Of a stretch of DNA of 64,000 nt, positions 33,500 to 42,847 are shown in pieces (position 1 is the first letter of the stretch; each line of letters opens with the position of its first letter). The notes under the pieces are model-generated. The model saw only the letters and a program-made list of their open reading frames with translations. It was not told the origin of the DNA and made no database searches. Both the position numbers and the translations under genes were made by a program. The DNA is from UBA1479 sp038109305 (lineage in GTDB: Bacteria; Pseudomonadota; Alphaproteobacteria; Rhodospirillales; Casp-alpha2), in assembly GCA_038109305.1 (NCBI GenBank), contig JAYNIR010000016.1, positions 1 through 64,000 on the forward strand, written 5' to 3'.

Positions 33500-35812
33500 A
33501 TGCTCTCACGCGATTTGGAACAGACACTGCACCGGGCGCTCTCGCTGGCCGCGGAACGCAGTCACGAATATGCGACGCTGGAGCATTTGTTGCTTTCGCT
33601 GACCGAAGACCCGGACGCGGTCGCGGTGTTGAAGGCCTGCGGCGTCGACCTTGACCGCCTTGCCGGCGAAATCCTGGCATTCCTCGAAAATGAACTGACC
33701 GAAATCGACAAACTGCGCGGCGCCGAACCGAAACCGACCGCGGGCTTCCAACGCGTCGTCCAGCGCGCGGTCATTCACGTTCAGTCCTCGGGCCGCGAGG
33801 AAGTGACGGGCGCCAACGTTCTGGTAGCGCTGTTTTCCGAACGCGAGTCGCACGCCGTTTATTATCTGCAGATGCAGGACATGACGCGCCTGGATGCGGT
33901 CAATTACATTTCCCACGGGATTGCTAAGGTGCCAGGCAAGTCGGAACAGCGCACCGTCCAAGGCGCCAATACGGGGGCGGAGGAAGAGCCCGCCGCCCGC
34001 AAGGGATCGGAAGCGTTGGACGCCTATTGCGCCAACCTGAACAAAAAGGCGGCGGAAGGCCGGATCGATCCGCTGATTGGCCGCCATGACGAAGTCGAAC
34101 GCGCCATCCAGGTGCTGTGCCGCCGCAACAAAAACAACCCGTTGTTCGTCGGCGACCCGGGCGTCGGCAAAACCGCCATTGCCGAAGGGCTGGCCAAGCG
34201 GATCGAGGACGAGGAAGTCCCCGAAGTCCTGCTGGGGCACACGATCTTCGCCCTCGACATGGGCGCGCTTCTGGCCGGCACGCGCTATCGCGGCGACTTC
34301 GAAGAACGGTTGAAAAACGTCATGGTCGAACTGGAAAACATGCCGAACGCCATCCTGTTCATCGACGAAATCCACACCGTGATCGGCGCCGGCGCGACAT
34401 CCGGCGGATCGATGGACGCATCGAACATCCTGAAGCCCGCCTTGCAGAACGGTGCGCTCCGCTGCATGGGCTCGACCACCTACAAGGAATACCGAAATTA
34501 TTTTGAAAAAGACCGGGCGCTGGTCCGCCGGTTCCAGAAGATCGACGTGTACGAACCGTCCATGGACGACGCAATCAAGATCCTGAAGGGCTTGAAGCCG
34601 TATTTCGAAAAGCATCATCGCGTGCGCTACACCAATGACGCGCTCAAGGCCGCGGTGGAGCTTTCCAGCAAATACATCCACGAACGCAAACTACCGGATA
34701 AGGCGCTCGACGTGATCGACGAAGTCGGCGCATCGCGCATGCTTCTGCCGCCGGGCAAACGGCGTAAAACCGTCACCGTCAAAGACGTCGAAGCGGTGGT
34801 CGCCAAGATCGCCCGCATCCCGCCGAAGTCGGTGTCGTCCGACGACCGGGAAGCGCTCAAAAACCTGGAACGTGACCTCAAGACCATGGTGTTCGGCCAG
34901 GACAAAGCCATCGATGCACTCGCCGGCGCGATCAAGCTGTCGCGCGCGGGGCTCCGCGAGCCAGAAAAACCCATCGGTGCCTACATGTTCTCGGGCCCGA
35001 CCGGCGTCGGCAAGACCGAAGTCGCCCGCCAATTGGCGCACATCATGGGGATCGACCTGGTCCGCTTCGACATGTCCGAATACATGGAACGCCATTCGGT
35101 TTCGCGTCTGATCGGCGCGCCGCCGGGCTATGTCGGGTTCGATCAGGGCGGCCTTCTGACCGACGCCGTCGACCAGCAACCGCACTGCGTGCTGCTTTTG
35201 GACGAAATTGAAAAGGCGCATCCAGACCTGTTCAACATCCTGCTGCAGGTCATGGACCACGGTAAACTGACCGACCACAATGGCAAGTCCGTTTCGTTCC
35301 GGAACGTCATCCTGATCATGACGACCAACGCCGGCGCCGCCGACCTGGCGAAACCGGCCATCGGGTTCGAACGCGAAAGCCGCGTCGGCGAAGACACGGA
35401 AGCCATAGAACGCATGTTCACGCCGGAATTCCGTAATCGGCTGGACGCTGTCATCGGGTTCTCCTCGCTGAACGAATCCGTTATCGCCCGCATTGTCGAC
35501 AAGTTCGTGATGAACCTGGAACTGCAGTTGGAAGACCGGAACGTGTTCATCGAACTGACCGAGGCCGCCCGCGAGTGGCTTGCCAAGAAAGGCTTCGACA
35601 AGTTGTTCGGCGCGCGCCCGTTGTCCCGCGTGATCCAGGAAAACATCAAGAAGCCGCTGGCCGAGGAATTGCTGTTCGGCACACTGGAAAAAGGTGGCAT
35701 CGTTTTGATTGCCGTCGACGACGACAAGCTGGTCTTCGAGTTCTCCGAACGGGGTAGCACCCGACTGCCGGCGAAGCGGCGGGGCGGCAAGGTGCCCGCC
35801 CTCGTCGACTGA
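33500..35812 (+). CDS. clpA: ATP-dependent Clp protease ATP-binding subunit ClpA
   Basis: 770 residues. The order is an N-terminal Clp-N repeat domain (about residues 1-145, which binds ClpS), a first AAA+ module with Walker A GDPGVGKTAIAEGLA and Walker B AILFIDEIHT, and a second AAA+ module with Walker A GPTGVGKTEVAR and Walker B VLLLDEIEKAHPD. The short linker lacks the ClpB middle coiled coil, which separates ClpA from the disaggregase. It unfolds substrates and feeds them to ClpP. The last 15 residues are basic. Confidence 0.95.
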   Translation: MLSRDLEQTLHRALSLAAERSHEYATLEHLLLSLTEDPDAVAVLKACGVDLDRLAGEILAFLENELTEIDKLRGAEPKPTAGFQRVVQRAVIHVQSSGREEVTGANVLVALFSERESHAVYYLQMQDMTRLDAVNYISHGIAKVPGKSEQRTVQGANTGAEEEPAARKGSEALDAYCANLNKKAAEGRIDPLIGRHDEVERAIQVLCRRNKNNPLFVGDPGVGKTAIAEGLAKRIEDEEVPEVLLGHTIFALDMGALLAGTRYRGDFEERLKNVMVELENMPNAILFIDEIHTVIGAGATSGGSMDASNILKPALQNGALRCMGSTTYKEYRNYFEKDRALVRRFQKIDVYEPSMDDAIKILKGLKPYFEKHHRVRYTNDALKAAVELSSKYIHERKLPDKALDVIDEVGASRMLLPPGKRRKTVTVKDVEAVVAKIARIPPKSVSSDDREALKNLERDLKTMVFGQDKAIDALAGAIKLSRAGLREPEKPIGAYMFSGPTGVGKTEVARQLAHIMGIDLVRFDMSEYMERHSVSRLIGAPPGYVGFDQGGLLTDAVDQQPHCVLLLDEIEKAHPDLFNILLQVMDHGKLTDHNGKSVSFRNVILIMTTNAGAADLAKPAIGFERESRVGEDTEAIERMFTPEFRNRLDAVIGFSSLNESVIARIVDKFVMNLELQLEDRNVFIELTEAAREWLAKKGFDKLFGARPLSRVIQENIKKPLAEELLFGTLEKGGIVLIAVDDDKLVFEFSERGSTRLPAKRRGGKVPALVD

Positions 35813-35857
35813 CAGGCCAACCGGGCCTGATCGGTCGCATCCGGCCGGGCGCGCGGC

Positions 35858-37002
35858 ATGTCGTTTTCCTTTCTCGACGGGATCAGGGTCCTGGACTTGA
35901 GCCAGTTTCTGCCGGGTCCGCTCGCGGGCCAAATCCTGGCCGATCTGGGTGCCGACGTGGTCAAGGTCGAACCACCCCAGGGTGATCCCTTGCTGTCGCA
36001 GGACCCCGTATCGGGTCTTCATGGGTCCCACGGCGGCGATGCACTATCGCCGTTCAATACAGTCCTCAATGCCGGCAAGCGCGTGGTACGCCTGGATTTG
36101 AAATCCGCCGACGGTCAGGCCGCGTTCCGCGACATGATCCAATCCGTTGACGTGGTCGTGGAGAGTTTCCGCCCGGGCGTCATCGACCGGCTCGGGTTCG
36201 GCTTTGACGCCGCTAGGGCGATGAACCCATCCTTGATCTATTGTTCCCACGCCGGATACGGCCAGACAGGGCCCAAGCGCACGGCCGCCGGGCACGATCT
36301 GAATTACATGGCGTTTTCCGGCGCACTCAGCCAGGCCGGGGACGCAAACGGCCCGACCATCGCCTGGCCGCCCATGGTGGACTGCGCCGGTGCGGTTGTC
36401 TCGCCGCTATCCATCCGGGGCGCGTTGGTCCGGGGCGGACGGACGGGCGAAGGAACTTATCTGGACGTCGCCATGGCCGACTGCGTCCTGTCCTGGCAAG
36501 CGTTGGGATTGACAGCCGACCGCCTGAACGGTCCGCATGGGCGGGGGCAGGGACTGCTGACCGGCGGGGCGGCCTTTTACCGCGCGTATAAGACGAAGGA
36601 TGGACGGTACCTTACCGTCGGCGCGCTAGAGGCACCGCTCTGGCGGAACTTCTGCCAAGCCCTCGGCCGAGAGGATCGGACCGGCCGGCAATAGGAACCA
36701 ATGCCGCAAACTGGGCTGATCGACGATGTGGCGGCGGTGATTGCGGCCGAACCGCTCGGATATTGGCTCGAGGTTTTGGATGGCGTTGATACCTGCGTGG
36801 AGGCTGCGGCCGACTACTCGGAAATTCCCGACGGCGCACAGGTCCGTGCGCGGGGCCTCACGCGGGATAGCGGTGTGGAAGGGTCGAGGTGCTTTTGCCG
36901 TTTCTGGTCGACGGCATTCAGTCAGGCGACCGTGCACCGACCCGGATTGCCAGAACCAGCGATGTCGTTGCTGACTGGAAGACTTCAAGGATTGGGGATT
37001 AG
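35858..37002 (+). pseudogene. Disrupted CaiB/BaiF-family (type III) CoA-transferase, alpha-methylacyl-CoA racemase-like
   Basis: The first 278 codons encode a typical family III CoA-transferase (GIRVLDLSQFLPGPLAGQILADLGADVVKVE; GYGQTGPKRTAAGHDLNYMA). A TAG at 36692-36694 stops the frame, but the same frame continues with matching C-terminal sequence (LIDDVAAVIAAEPLGYWLEVL, DTCVEAAADY, GAQVRARG). A shift near 36860-36883 then moves the tail into another frame, VEVLLPFLVDGIQSGDRAPTRIA..., which ends at TAG 37000-37002. Reconstructed length (about 380 residues) is normal for the family. The stop could be a single-base change of a Tyr codon. Sequencing error is not excluded. Confidence 0.8.
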
Positions 37003-37622
37003 CGGCTCAGCACGCGGGGGCATTTGTCTTCGCCGACAAGGCCGACTTTGCTGGCGCCGTTCGGGGAGAGGCGAAGATTTCCCTTCGCGCCGATGATGTA
37101 TGATTGCTGGCCCAACGGCTGTCCGTTGCCGGCCATTCGCACGACCGACGCCGCCCGGCAGTGCCGGCAGATGTTCACCAGATGCACCGTTCCGCGGCGC
37201 TGATCGGTTTCAAGCGTGATGCATTTTTCTTCGGTGGTGGCGAGCGTTTCCGGTTTCACGATGTTGGCCTGGTCGCAGGGATAGATCGAACCAAGGCTGG
37301 TCCGGCCCGGTCCGCGGAAAGGCAGGGTATAGGATTTGCCGCCGAGCACGTTGAACTTGCGGACCTGCGGCGCCGATTCTCCGGCGCGGGTCCGGGTCAC
37401 GCTCACGACCAAGCAATGGGAACAGCCGTTGACCAGGACTTCGCCCGTGCCGGTGCGTGCTTGACGGATGCAGTTGGCGTAGTTTGCCGTGCGGATCAGT
37501 GGATTGTTGGCCACCGCTTTGGCGTCGGGCACACGAGGCCCGGCGATCGCCGCCGCCGTTGCCAGTAGCGCCACGATCACAAGCGCGATCACAAGCAGGT
37601 AAATGTGCAGAATCCGTTCCAT
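36999..37622 (-). CDS. Exported or membrane-anchored protein with a duplicated four-cysteine module
   Basis: 207 residues from the ATG at 37622; a TTG three codons earlier is possible. A hydrophobic N-terminal segment (about residues 6-28) is a signal or anchor. The rest is two repeats of about 75 residues. Each has a Cys, then VN-x-C-x2-C followed by a strand (NGCSHCLVVSV in the first, NICRHCRAASV in the second), and a last Cys 40-50 residues on (YPCD, DKCP). I do not recognise the family. The eight Cys could form disulphides or bind two metals in the periplasm. It converges on the broken CoA-transferase gene. Confidence 0.65.
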   Translation of the reverse strand: MERILHIYLLVIALVIVALLATAAAIAGPRVPDAKAVANNPLIRTANYANCIRQARTGTGEVLVNGCSHCLVVSVTRTRAGESAPQVRKFNVLGGKSYTLPFRGPGRTSLGSIYPCDQANIVKPETLATTEEKCITLETDQRRGTVHLVNICRHCRAASVVRMAGNGQPLGQQSYIIGAKGNLRLSPNGASKVGLVGEDKCPRVLSR

Positions 37623-37720
37623 AACCCGCAAATCCTATCGGGCAATGGTAAAGGAAAGGTGACCGAATTAAGGGGTAAGCGCGCTCCGGCCCGGCGGCCG
37701 CGTCGATGGTCAACCGGGGG

Positions 37721-38890
37721 TCAACCGGGCTTTTTATAGGGCGAAAAACTGCCGTATGCGCTCATTTCCCGGGCGATGCCGCGCTTTTCGTCCTCGAGGA
37801 ACCGTGCGACCGCGTCCCGAAACCCCGGGTCGGCGATCCAGTGCGCGGAATAAGTTTCGCGCGGCAGGTATCCCCGTTGGATCTTGTGCGGGCCCTGGGC
37901 GCCGGCTTCGACCCATTTCAATCCCGTTCGGATCGCATAGTCGATGGCCTGGTAGTAACACGCCTCGAAATGCAGGAACTTGTAGTCCTCAATACAACCC
38001 CAGTTGCGGCCATAGAGCGTATCGGCGCCGCGCAGGTTCAGTGCGCCGGCCACGGGGCGGCCTTGCTTCTCGACAACCACCATGACAACGGCGTCGGACA
38101 GCCGCTCGTCCAGCAGGGAGAAGAACTTTCTGTTCAGATACGCCCGGCCCCATTTTTTATCGGACGTATCCAGGTAAAACCGGAAAAATGCATCCCAATG
38201 GGCTTCGGTCACGTCCGAGCCCTCCAGCACGCGAATTTCAAGCCCGGCGTCGGCGGCCGCGCGCCGTTCTTTTTTGATGTTCTTGCGTTTTCGGGAAGAA
38301 AGTTCAGCCAGGAAATCGTCGAAGGTGTCGAACCCTTGATTTTCCCAATGGAACTGCTGGCCGATCCGCTGCAGAAATCCGGCAACGCCAAGGCCCCGCC
38401 ATTCGTCCTCCGTCGGGTAAGTCACGTGGACCGACGACACACCCAGGTTTTCGGCCAGCTGCGCCATGCCGGCCATCAACGCGATGCGCAGTTCATTCCG
38501 CGTATACTCGGGCAGATCGCCGCGAACCAGAAGGCGGCTGCCCGTCGCCGGCGTGAACGGCACGGAACATTGCAGTTTCGGGTAATACCGCCCGCCTGCC
38601 CGCTCATAGGCATCGGCCCAGCCCCAGTCGAAAACATATTCGCCATAGGAATGGTTTTTCAGATAGAGCGGTGCGCACGCGACAAGACTGCCCGAGGGGT
38701 CCTCGATGGTCAGATGCTGGCCCATCCAGCCGCTGTCGGCGGTGGCCGAGCCTGAGTCTTCAAGCGCGGAGAGAAACTCGTGGCGGATAAACGGATTGCC
38801 CGATCCGGCGCAGGCGTTCCAGTCGGCAGCGGAAACGTCGCGAAGGGATGCCCGAACTTTGATAGCGATGGCGTCGCGGCCGTCGGGCAT
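37721..38890 (-). CDS. GNAT-like acyltransferase of the DUF482 / COG3146 family
   Basis: 389 residues from the ATG at 38890; a TTG two codons earlier overlaps the upstream stop. The N-terminal NPFIRHEFLSALEDSGSA, the middle HSYGEYVFDWGWADAYERAGG(R)YYPKLQCSVPFTPATG and the C-terminal FEACYYQAIDYAIRTGLKWVEAGAQGPHKIQRGY are characteristic of this family, described as peptidoglycan biosynthesis/recognition-like with a double GNAT fold. The donor and acceptor are not known. It follows the cobalamin-binding-type gene on the same strand without a gap. Confidence 0.85.
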   Translation of the reverse strand: MPDGRDAIAIKVRASLRDVSAADWNACAGSGNPFIRHEFLSALEDSGSATADSGWMGQHLTIEDPSGSLVACAPLYLKNHSYGEYVFDWGWADAYERAGGRYYPKLQCSVPFTPATGSRLLVRGDLPEYTRNELRIALMAGMAQLAENLGVSSVHVTYPTEDEWRGLGVAGFLQRIGQQFHWENQGFDTFDDFLAELSSRKRKNIKKERRAAADAGLEIRVLEGSDVTEAHWDAFFRFYLDTSDKKWGRAYLNRKFFSLLDERLSDAVVMVVVEKQGRPVAGALNLRGADTLYGRNWGCIEDYKFLHFEACYYQAIDYAIRTGLKWVEAGAQGPHKIQRGYLPRETYSAHWIADPGFRDAVARFLEDEKRGIAREMSAYGSFSPYKKPG

Positions 38891-38892
38891 GG

Positions 38893-39819
38893 TCAAACCG
38901 GGATTTGGATCGAACCGGGGTGCATCCGATCATCAGATATGATCCTACGAAGGATTTCAATGCTGTCGACAAGGCGCGGTCCCGGCCGATTGAAGTACGC
39001 ATTGCCGTCCGTGGCGTAAACACGGCCGAGCTTCGCCGCTGTCATTTGCGCGACGTCGGGGAACCGATCAATCATGGCGCGGGCCTCGGCCGCCGTTCGC
39101 TCAAGCCCGAACCCGCACGGCATGAAGACGACGATATCTGGGTCGGCGGCCTTAAGGTCGCCCCAGGTGATCCAGGGCGGGTGATCGCCGGGCCGACCGA
39201 AAATATCCGCGCCGCCTGCGATGTCGACCAGTTCGGGCACCCAATTGCCCGCCGCCATCAACGGGTCGGTCCATTCGATACAGGCGACGCGTGGCCGGGT
39301 GCCCTGTGGTTTGACGGTCAGCGCATCCGCACGCGCACGAAGCGCCGCTTGGCCCCGCGCGCCGTCGTCATGGACCCCAAGCGCGTCCGCAACCCGGCCA
39401 ATATCGCCGATCACGTCGCTGAGCGTCATGGGTTTCAAGGACAGCATTTTGGTCGATTGACCGGTCCAGGCGCAGACAGCCGCCTCGACATCGGCCAAAC
39501 TGACGGCGCAGACCTTGCACTGATCCTGGGTAATGATGACGTCGGGGGCGAGGTCCTTAAGCACGTCATCGAGCACTTGGTATACGGCGGCCGCATCGCG
39601 GACCGCGTCCTTGACCTTGCGGTCGATGTCGGCGCTCGTACCGCCCAGGTCGAGGCGGGGCGCGGTGCAGACGGGCAGGGCGCTGACGCCCGGCGGGTAG
39701 TCGCATTCATGAGACCGCCCGACCAGCCAATCCCCGCAGCCGAGGGAATTGACGATTTCCGTCGCGCTCGGCAACAATGAAACGACTTTTTTCCGGGGCT
39801 TGCTTTTTCCTTGGACCAT
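38893..39819 (-). CDS. Cobalamin/iron-siderophore-binding-type (BtuF-like) protein without signal peptide
   Basis: 308 residues from the ATG at 39819; other starts upstream add residues without giving a signal peptide. VVSLLPSATEIVNSLGCGDWLVGRSHECDYP at the N-terminus and PDVIITQDQCKVCAVS in the first lobe are typical of COG0614 cobalamin-binding proteins. A conserved subgroup in proteobacteria lacks export signals and sits apart from transporters, as here. B12-dependent enzymes or partners (nrdJ, meaB) occur in the window. Cytoplasmic B12-related function is inferred, not shown. Confidence 0.8.
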   Translation of the reverse strand: MVQGKSKPRKKVVSLLPSATEIVNSLGCGDWLVGRSHECDYPPGVSALPVCTAPRLDLGGTSADIDRKVKDAVRDAAAVYQVLDDVLKDLAPDVIITQDQCKVCAVSLADVEAAVCAWTGQSTKMLSLKPMTLSDVIGDIGRVADALGVHDDGARGQAALRARADALTVKPQGTRPRVACIEWTDPLMAAGNWVPELVDIAGGADIFGRPGDHPPWITWGDLKAADPDIVVFMPCGFGLERTAAEARAMIDRFPDVAQMTAAKLGRVYATDGNAYFNRPGPRLVDSIEILRRIISDDRMHPGSIQIPV

Positions 39820-39874
39820 CTCATCTACTGTGCGGAATTCGCCCCCGCGCGGCAACATCAAAAGGCATATTAGA

Positions 39875-40676
39875 ATGTCCGATTTCCGTTTCGGTGTTTT
39901 CGCGCTGGCGCTTCTTGGTGCCTGCGCCCAGCCGGAGCCGCAACCCTCCGCAAATTCAAAACTCCCGCCGGCCTCCCTGACTGCCGAGGCCGTCGACCTG
40001 ACCTGGACGCGGGCGTACGTCTACCTGCCGGCGGACCTGAGCCCCTTCACGTCGGGGATCCTCGGGGGCAGGCGGCCTATCGACAATTGAACAAGCCCTC
40101 AAGGCGCTGGACGTCGGCTCCAAACAGCCCGTGGTCATCCACCTGCACGGGTGCGGCGGGTTGGGCAACTCCGGCAAGACCAACGCCACGATGCTGGCGG
40201 AAGCCGGTTTTATCGTTTTTGGTCCGGACAGTTTCGCCCGCCCGGAACGGGTTCAAACCTGCGATGGAAAGCGCAAAGTCGGCATCGGTCCCAAAGGGAG
40301 TTACGGCCGGATTATCGGGATGCGGCTGAAAGAACTTGAACGCGCGCTGGCGGAAATTGCCGAATATCCTTGGGTTGACCGTGACCGCCTATTCCTGTTC
40401 GGCCATTCCCAGGGATCGAACGCGGCGGCGGCCTATAACGGCGGCGAATTCAAGGGCCGGGTGATGACCGAGACCCGGTGTTCCCGGGGGTATCACGCGC
40501 TGGCGGCGGAACCGGCGCTGGCGGTTTTTTCGGCGGGGGTCCCATGGCTCCGGGGGCGGGCGGTCAAGTGCCTGGATTATGCCGGCACGACGGCGATCCA
40601 GAACCTGAAATTGCCCGGCGACGAACACGTCGTCACGCGGGTGCCCGAGGCGAAGCCCGGAAGGTGTCTTTCCTGA
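39875..40676 (+). pseudogene. Frameshifted lipoprotein alpha/beta-hydrolase
   Basis: The 5' frame from 39875 encodes a lipoprotein signal (LALLGAC lipobox) and continues to WTRAYVYLPADLSPFTSG. A stop then falls at 40088-40090, but a neighbouring frame carries on seamlessly as GLSTIEQALKALDVGSKQPVVIHLHGCGGLGNSG and the nucleophile elbow FGHSQGSNAAAAY, ending at 40676. The change of frame lies between about 40045 and 40075, where there is a run of five G. The product would be an exported hydrolase of the dienelactone type. It is either a recent pseudogene or a base-call error. Confidence 0.7.
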
Positions 40677-40718
40677 AGGGATTGGCCGCCCGGCCGTGAC
40701 CCGGCATCCGGGCCGGGA

Positions 40719-41186
40719 TCAGGCGATTTCGAAAATGCCGTCCACCTCGACCGCGACATTCAGCGGAAGCGACGGCGCGCCGACGGCGAACCGTGCATGC
40801 TTTCCGGCGTCGCCAAACACTTCGACCATCAGGTCGGAGGCCCCGTTAACGACCTTCGGGTGATCGGTGAAATCGGCGGTACAACTGACAAAACCGCCCA
40901 ACTTCACAACCCGTTTGACCCGGTCCAAATCGCCGCCGCACGCTTCGCGCATCTGTGCGATCAGGTTCAACCCGCAGGTACGGGCGGCGTTATATCCGTC
41001 TTCCAGCGAGACGCCGTCGCCGAGCCGGCCTTTGCACACCAGCTCCCCGTTCCATACACATACCTGACCCGCGACAAACACGGTTTTTCCGACGACGGCG
41101 TAGGGGATGTAGCTCGCGGCCGGCGTGCTCGGCTTGGGCAGTTCAATGCCGAGTTCGGCCAAGCGGTCGTCGATGGTGCCTGACAT
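40719..41186 (-). CDS. RidA (YjgF/YER057c/UK114) family protein
   Basis: 155 residues, a little longer than classical RidA (about 130). VVGKTVFVAGQVCVWNGELVCKGRLGDGVSLEDGYNAARTCGLNLIAQM and the terminal GAPSLPLNVAVEVDGIFEIA match the family's trimeric chorismate-mutase-like fold. RidA itself hydrolyses reactive enamine/imine intermediates from PLP enzymes through an Arg in the C-terminal part. Here the usual Arg position before the last strand is not obvious, so it may belong to a RidA subfamily of unknown activity. Confidence 0.87.
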   Translation of the reverse strand: MSGTIDDRLAELGIELPKPSTPAASYIPYAVVGKTVFVAGQVCVWNGELVCKGRLGDGVSLEDGYNAARTCGLNLIAQMREACGGDLDRVKRVVKLGGFVSCTADFTDHPKVVNGASDLMVEVFGDAGKHARFAVGAPSLPLNVAVEVDGIFEIA

Positions 41187-41273
41187 GATGGTTCCCTGTT
41201 CTGTTTGATTTGCGGAAGCGCACGACCCCTCGGGGTCATGCGGCGGGCGCGGGACGTCGGCAAGCGGCCGACA

Positions 41274-42513
41274 TTAAAGGCTGAACGAGTCGCCTTCCTT
41301 CGGCGCGATGCATTCGGTCTTGCTGCCGCGTTCCTTGAGCAGCCGGCGAGCGGTTTCCAGCTTGCCGTCGATTGCGTCGCCGTTTTGGTCGGGGTCGTGG
41401 TGTTAGAGGTAAAGCGTTTTGACCTCGGCCTTGTCGGCCAGGTTCACCACCTTGGACACGCAGGAATGGCCCCAGGTAACCTTGCTGGCGTATTTCTCGT
41501 CCGTATAGGTCGCGTCGGTAATCAGCCCGTCGGCCGCCCCGGACGAAATCGGCCAGCTGATCTTCGTCGCGCGGGTTGTAGAACTCGCTTTCTTTAAAGA
41601 ACATTTCGTTGTCGGTGATGTAACAGACCACCCGCCCGTTGTATTCGATCCGGAACCCCAAGCACTTGCCCGGATGGCTCAACAGCGTGGTTTTCACCGT
41701 GGCGCCGTCGAGTTCGAATTCCTCTTCTTCCAGATCGCGGAAATACACGCGGGCAGCGAATTCCTTCAACGTGATCGGAAAATAAACGCCGTCCATCTGT
41801 GCCGAAATGATTTCCCGGATGGACATGTCACCCCGATTGGCGCCGAGGATCTGGAACTCGTTCCCTTGCCGGTAAAGCGGCCCGAAAAACGGAATGGCGT
41901 TGATCTGGTCCCAATGGGGGTGGGAGATAAAAATGCGGCCCTTGATGTTCCGCCGGCCGTTGGCCATCAGTTTGTCGCCGAGTTTCTTAATCCCGGACCC
42001 ACCGTCGAAAATAAACAACCGATCTTGCGGAAACTGCATCGCGACGCAGTTCGTGTTGCCGCCGTATTTCAGCCGGTCGTCGCCCGAAGACGGCAACGTA
42101 CCGCGGACGCCCCAGAAACCCAGTTCAATCTGGTCTTCGAAAATCCGTTCGACCTTTTTGAAAAACGTCATGGTGTCCAGCGGCTTCCGGATAAACCCGT
42201 GGGCGCCGAACTCGTAGGACCGGTTGACGTCGAATTCGTATGGTTTTGCAGTGAGGACGATGAACACCGTATCGGCGAGTTCGGGCTGGCTGCGGGCGAA
42301 TTTGCAGATCTGAAAGCCGTCGACATCGGGCATCATCAGGTCGGAAATGATGCAGTCGGGATTCAGGTCGACGATCGCGCTTTTCGCTTTTTTCGAGTCT
42401 TCGAAGGTCGTGACCTTGTGGCCTTCGGCTTTGATAATCGACGAAATTGCCTGCAGGATCATCGGGTCGTCATTGACCGCGACGAAATGGATGGGGGATT
42501 TTCTTTTTTTCAT
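41274..42513 (-). pseudogene. Disrupted response regulator fused to a metallo-beta-lactamase-fold domain
   Basis: From the ATG at 42513 a receiver domain (residues about 5-120) shows the phosphoacceptor Asp in CIISDLMMPDVDG, a Thr in VFIVLTAK and a Lys in GFIRKPLD. A metallo-hydrolase domain follows (FWGVRGTLPSSG; SHPHWDQINAIPFFGP, in which the last metal His of HxHxDH is Gln). An extra base near 41531-41541 shifts the frame after DQLADFVRG. In the next frame the sequence resumes (DGLITDATYTDEKYASKVTWGHS) but meets a TAA at 41403-41405, then HHDPDQNGDAIDGKL to the stop at 41274. Two lesions suggest true decay rather than one read error. Confidence 0.78.
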
Positions 42514-42847
42514 GCCCGATCCCATTGCCTGCACCAAACGGAAAAGCCGCGAAGCGGGCGCCCGCGCCAAACGGCAAGGAACCCAAGAACTTTCCATCGA
42601 TTCGAATAAAAAGCTACATGGATCGGTATGCGTAGCTCCCGACTGCCTGGATTTTAGCAGATGAAAGAAGGACTTCGCAGAGCGTCTTGCCCCCTCTTAA
42701 CCCCGATCGAATAGGGGTTTTTGGCGGGAATCAGCAAAAAAGAGGCGTACGACGGACCGAAGTCCGCCGCACGCCCCAAGTTTCCCAGGGAGGATCCCGA
42801 TAAAACCGGGAGGAAATTCGTCTATGGCGCCCGAAAACAGGGGTCAT
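42514..42847. other. 334-base interval without a gene
   Basis: Downstream of nrdJ and upstream of the broken response-regulator gene, both on the minus strand. A small hairpin AACCCC/GGGGTT (42699-42719) with a T-run on the plus strand (42718-42722) is present. A CCCG/CGGG stem-loop closer to nrdJ (about 42798-42813) may be its terminator, though it has no clear U-tract. No protein-coding or RNA gene was recognised. Confidence 0.5.

Noticed and set aside
18885..41405. Stop-codon reassignment to explain in-frame TAA/TAG at 18886, 36692 and 41403
   Set aside because: TAA, TAG and TGA all end many intact genes here at the expected family length, and two of the affected genes also have frameshifts.
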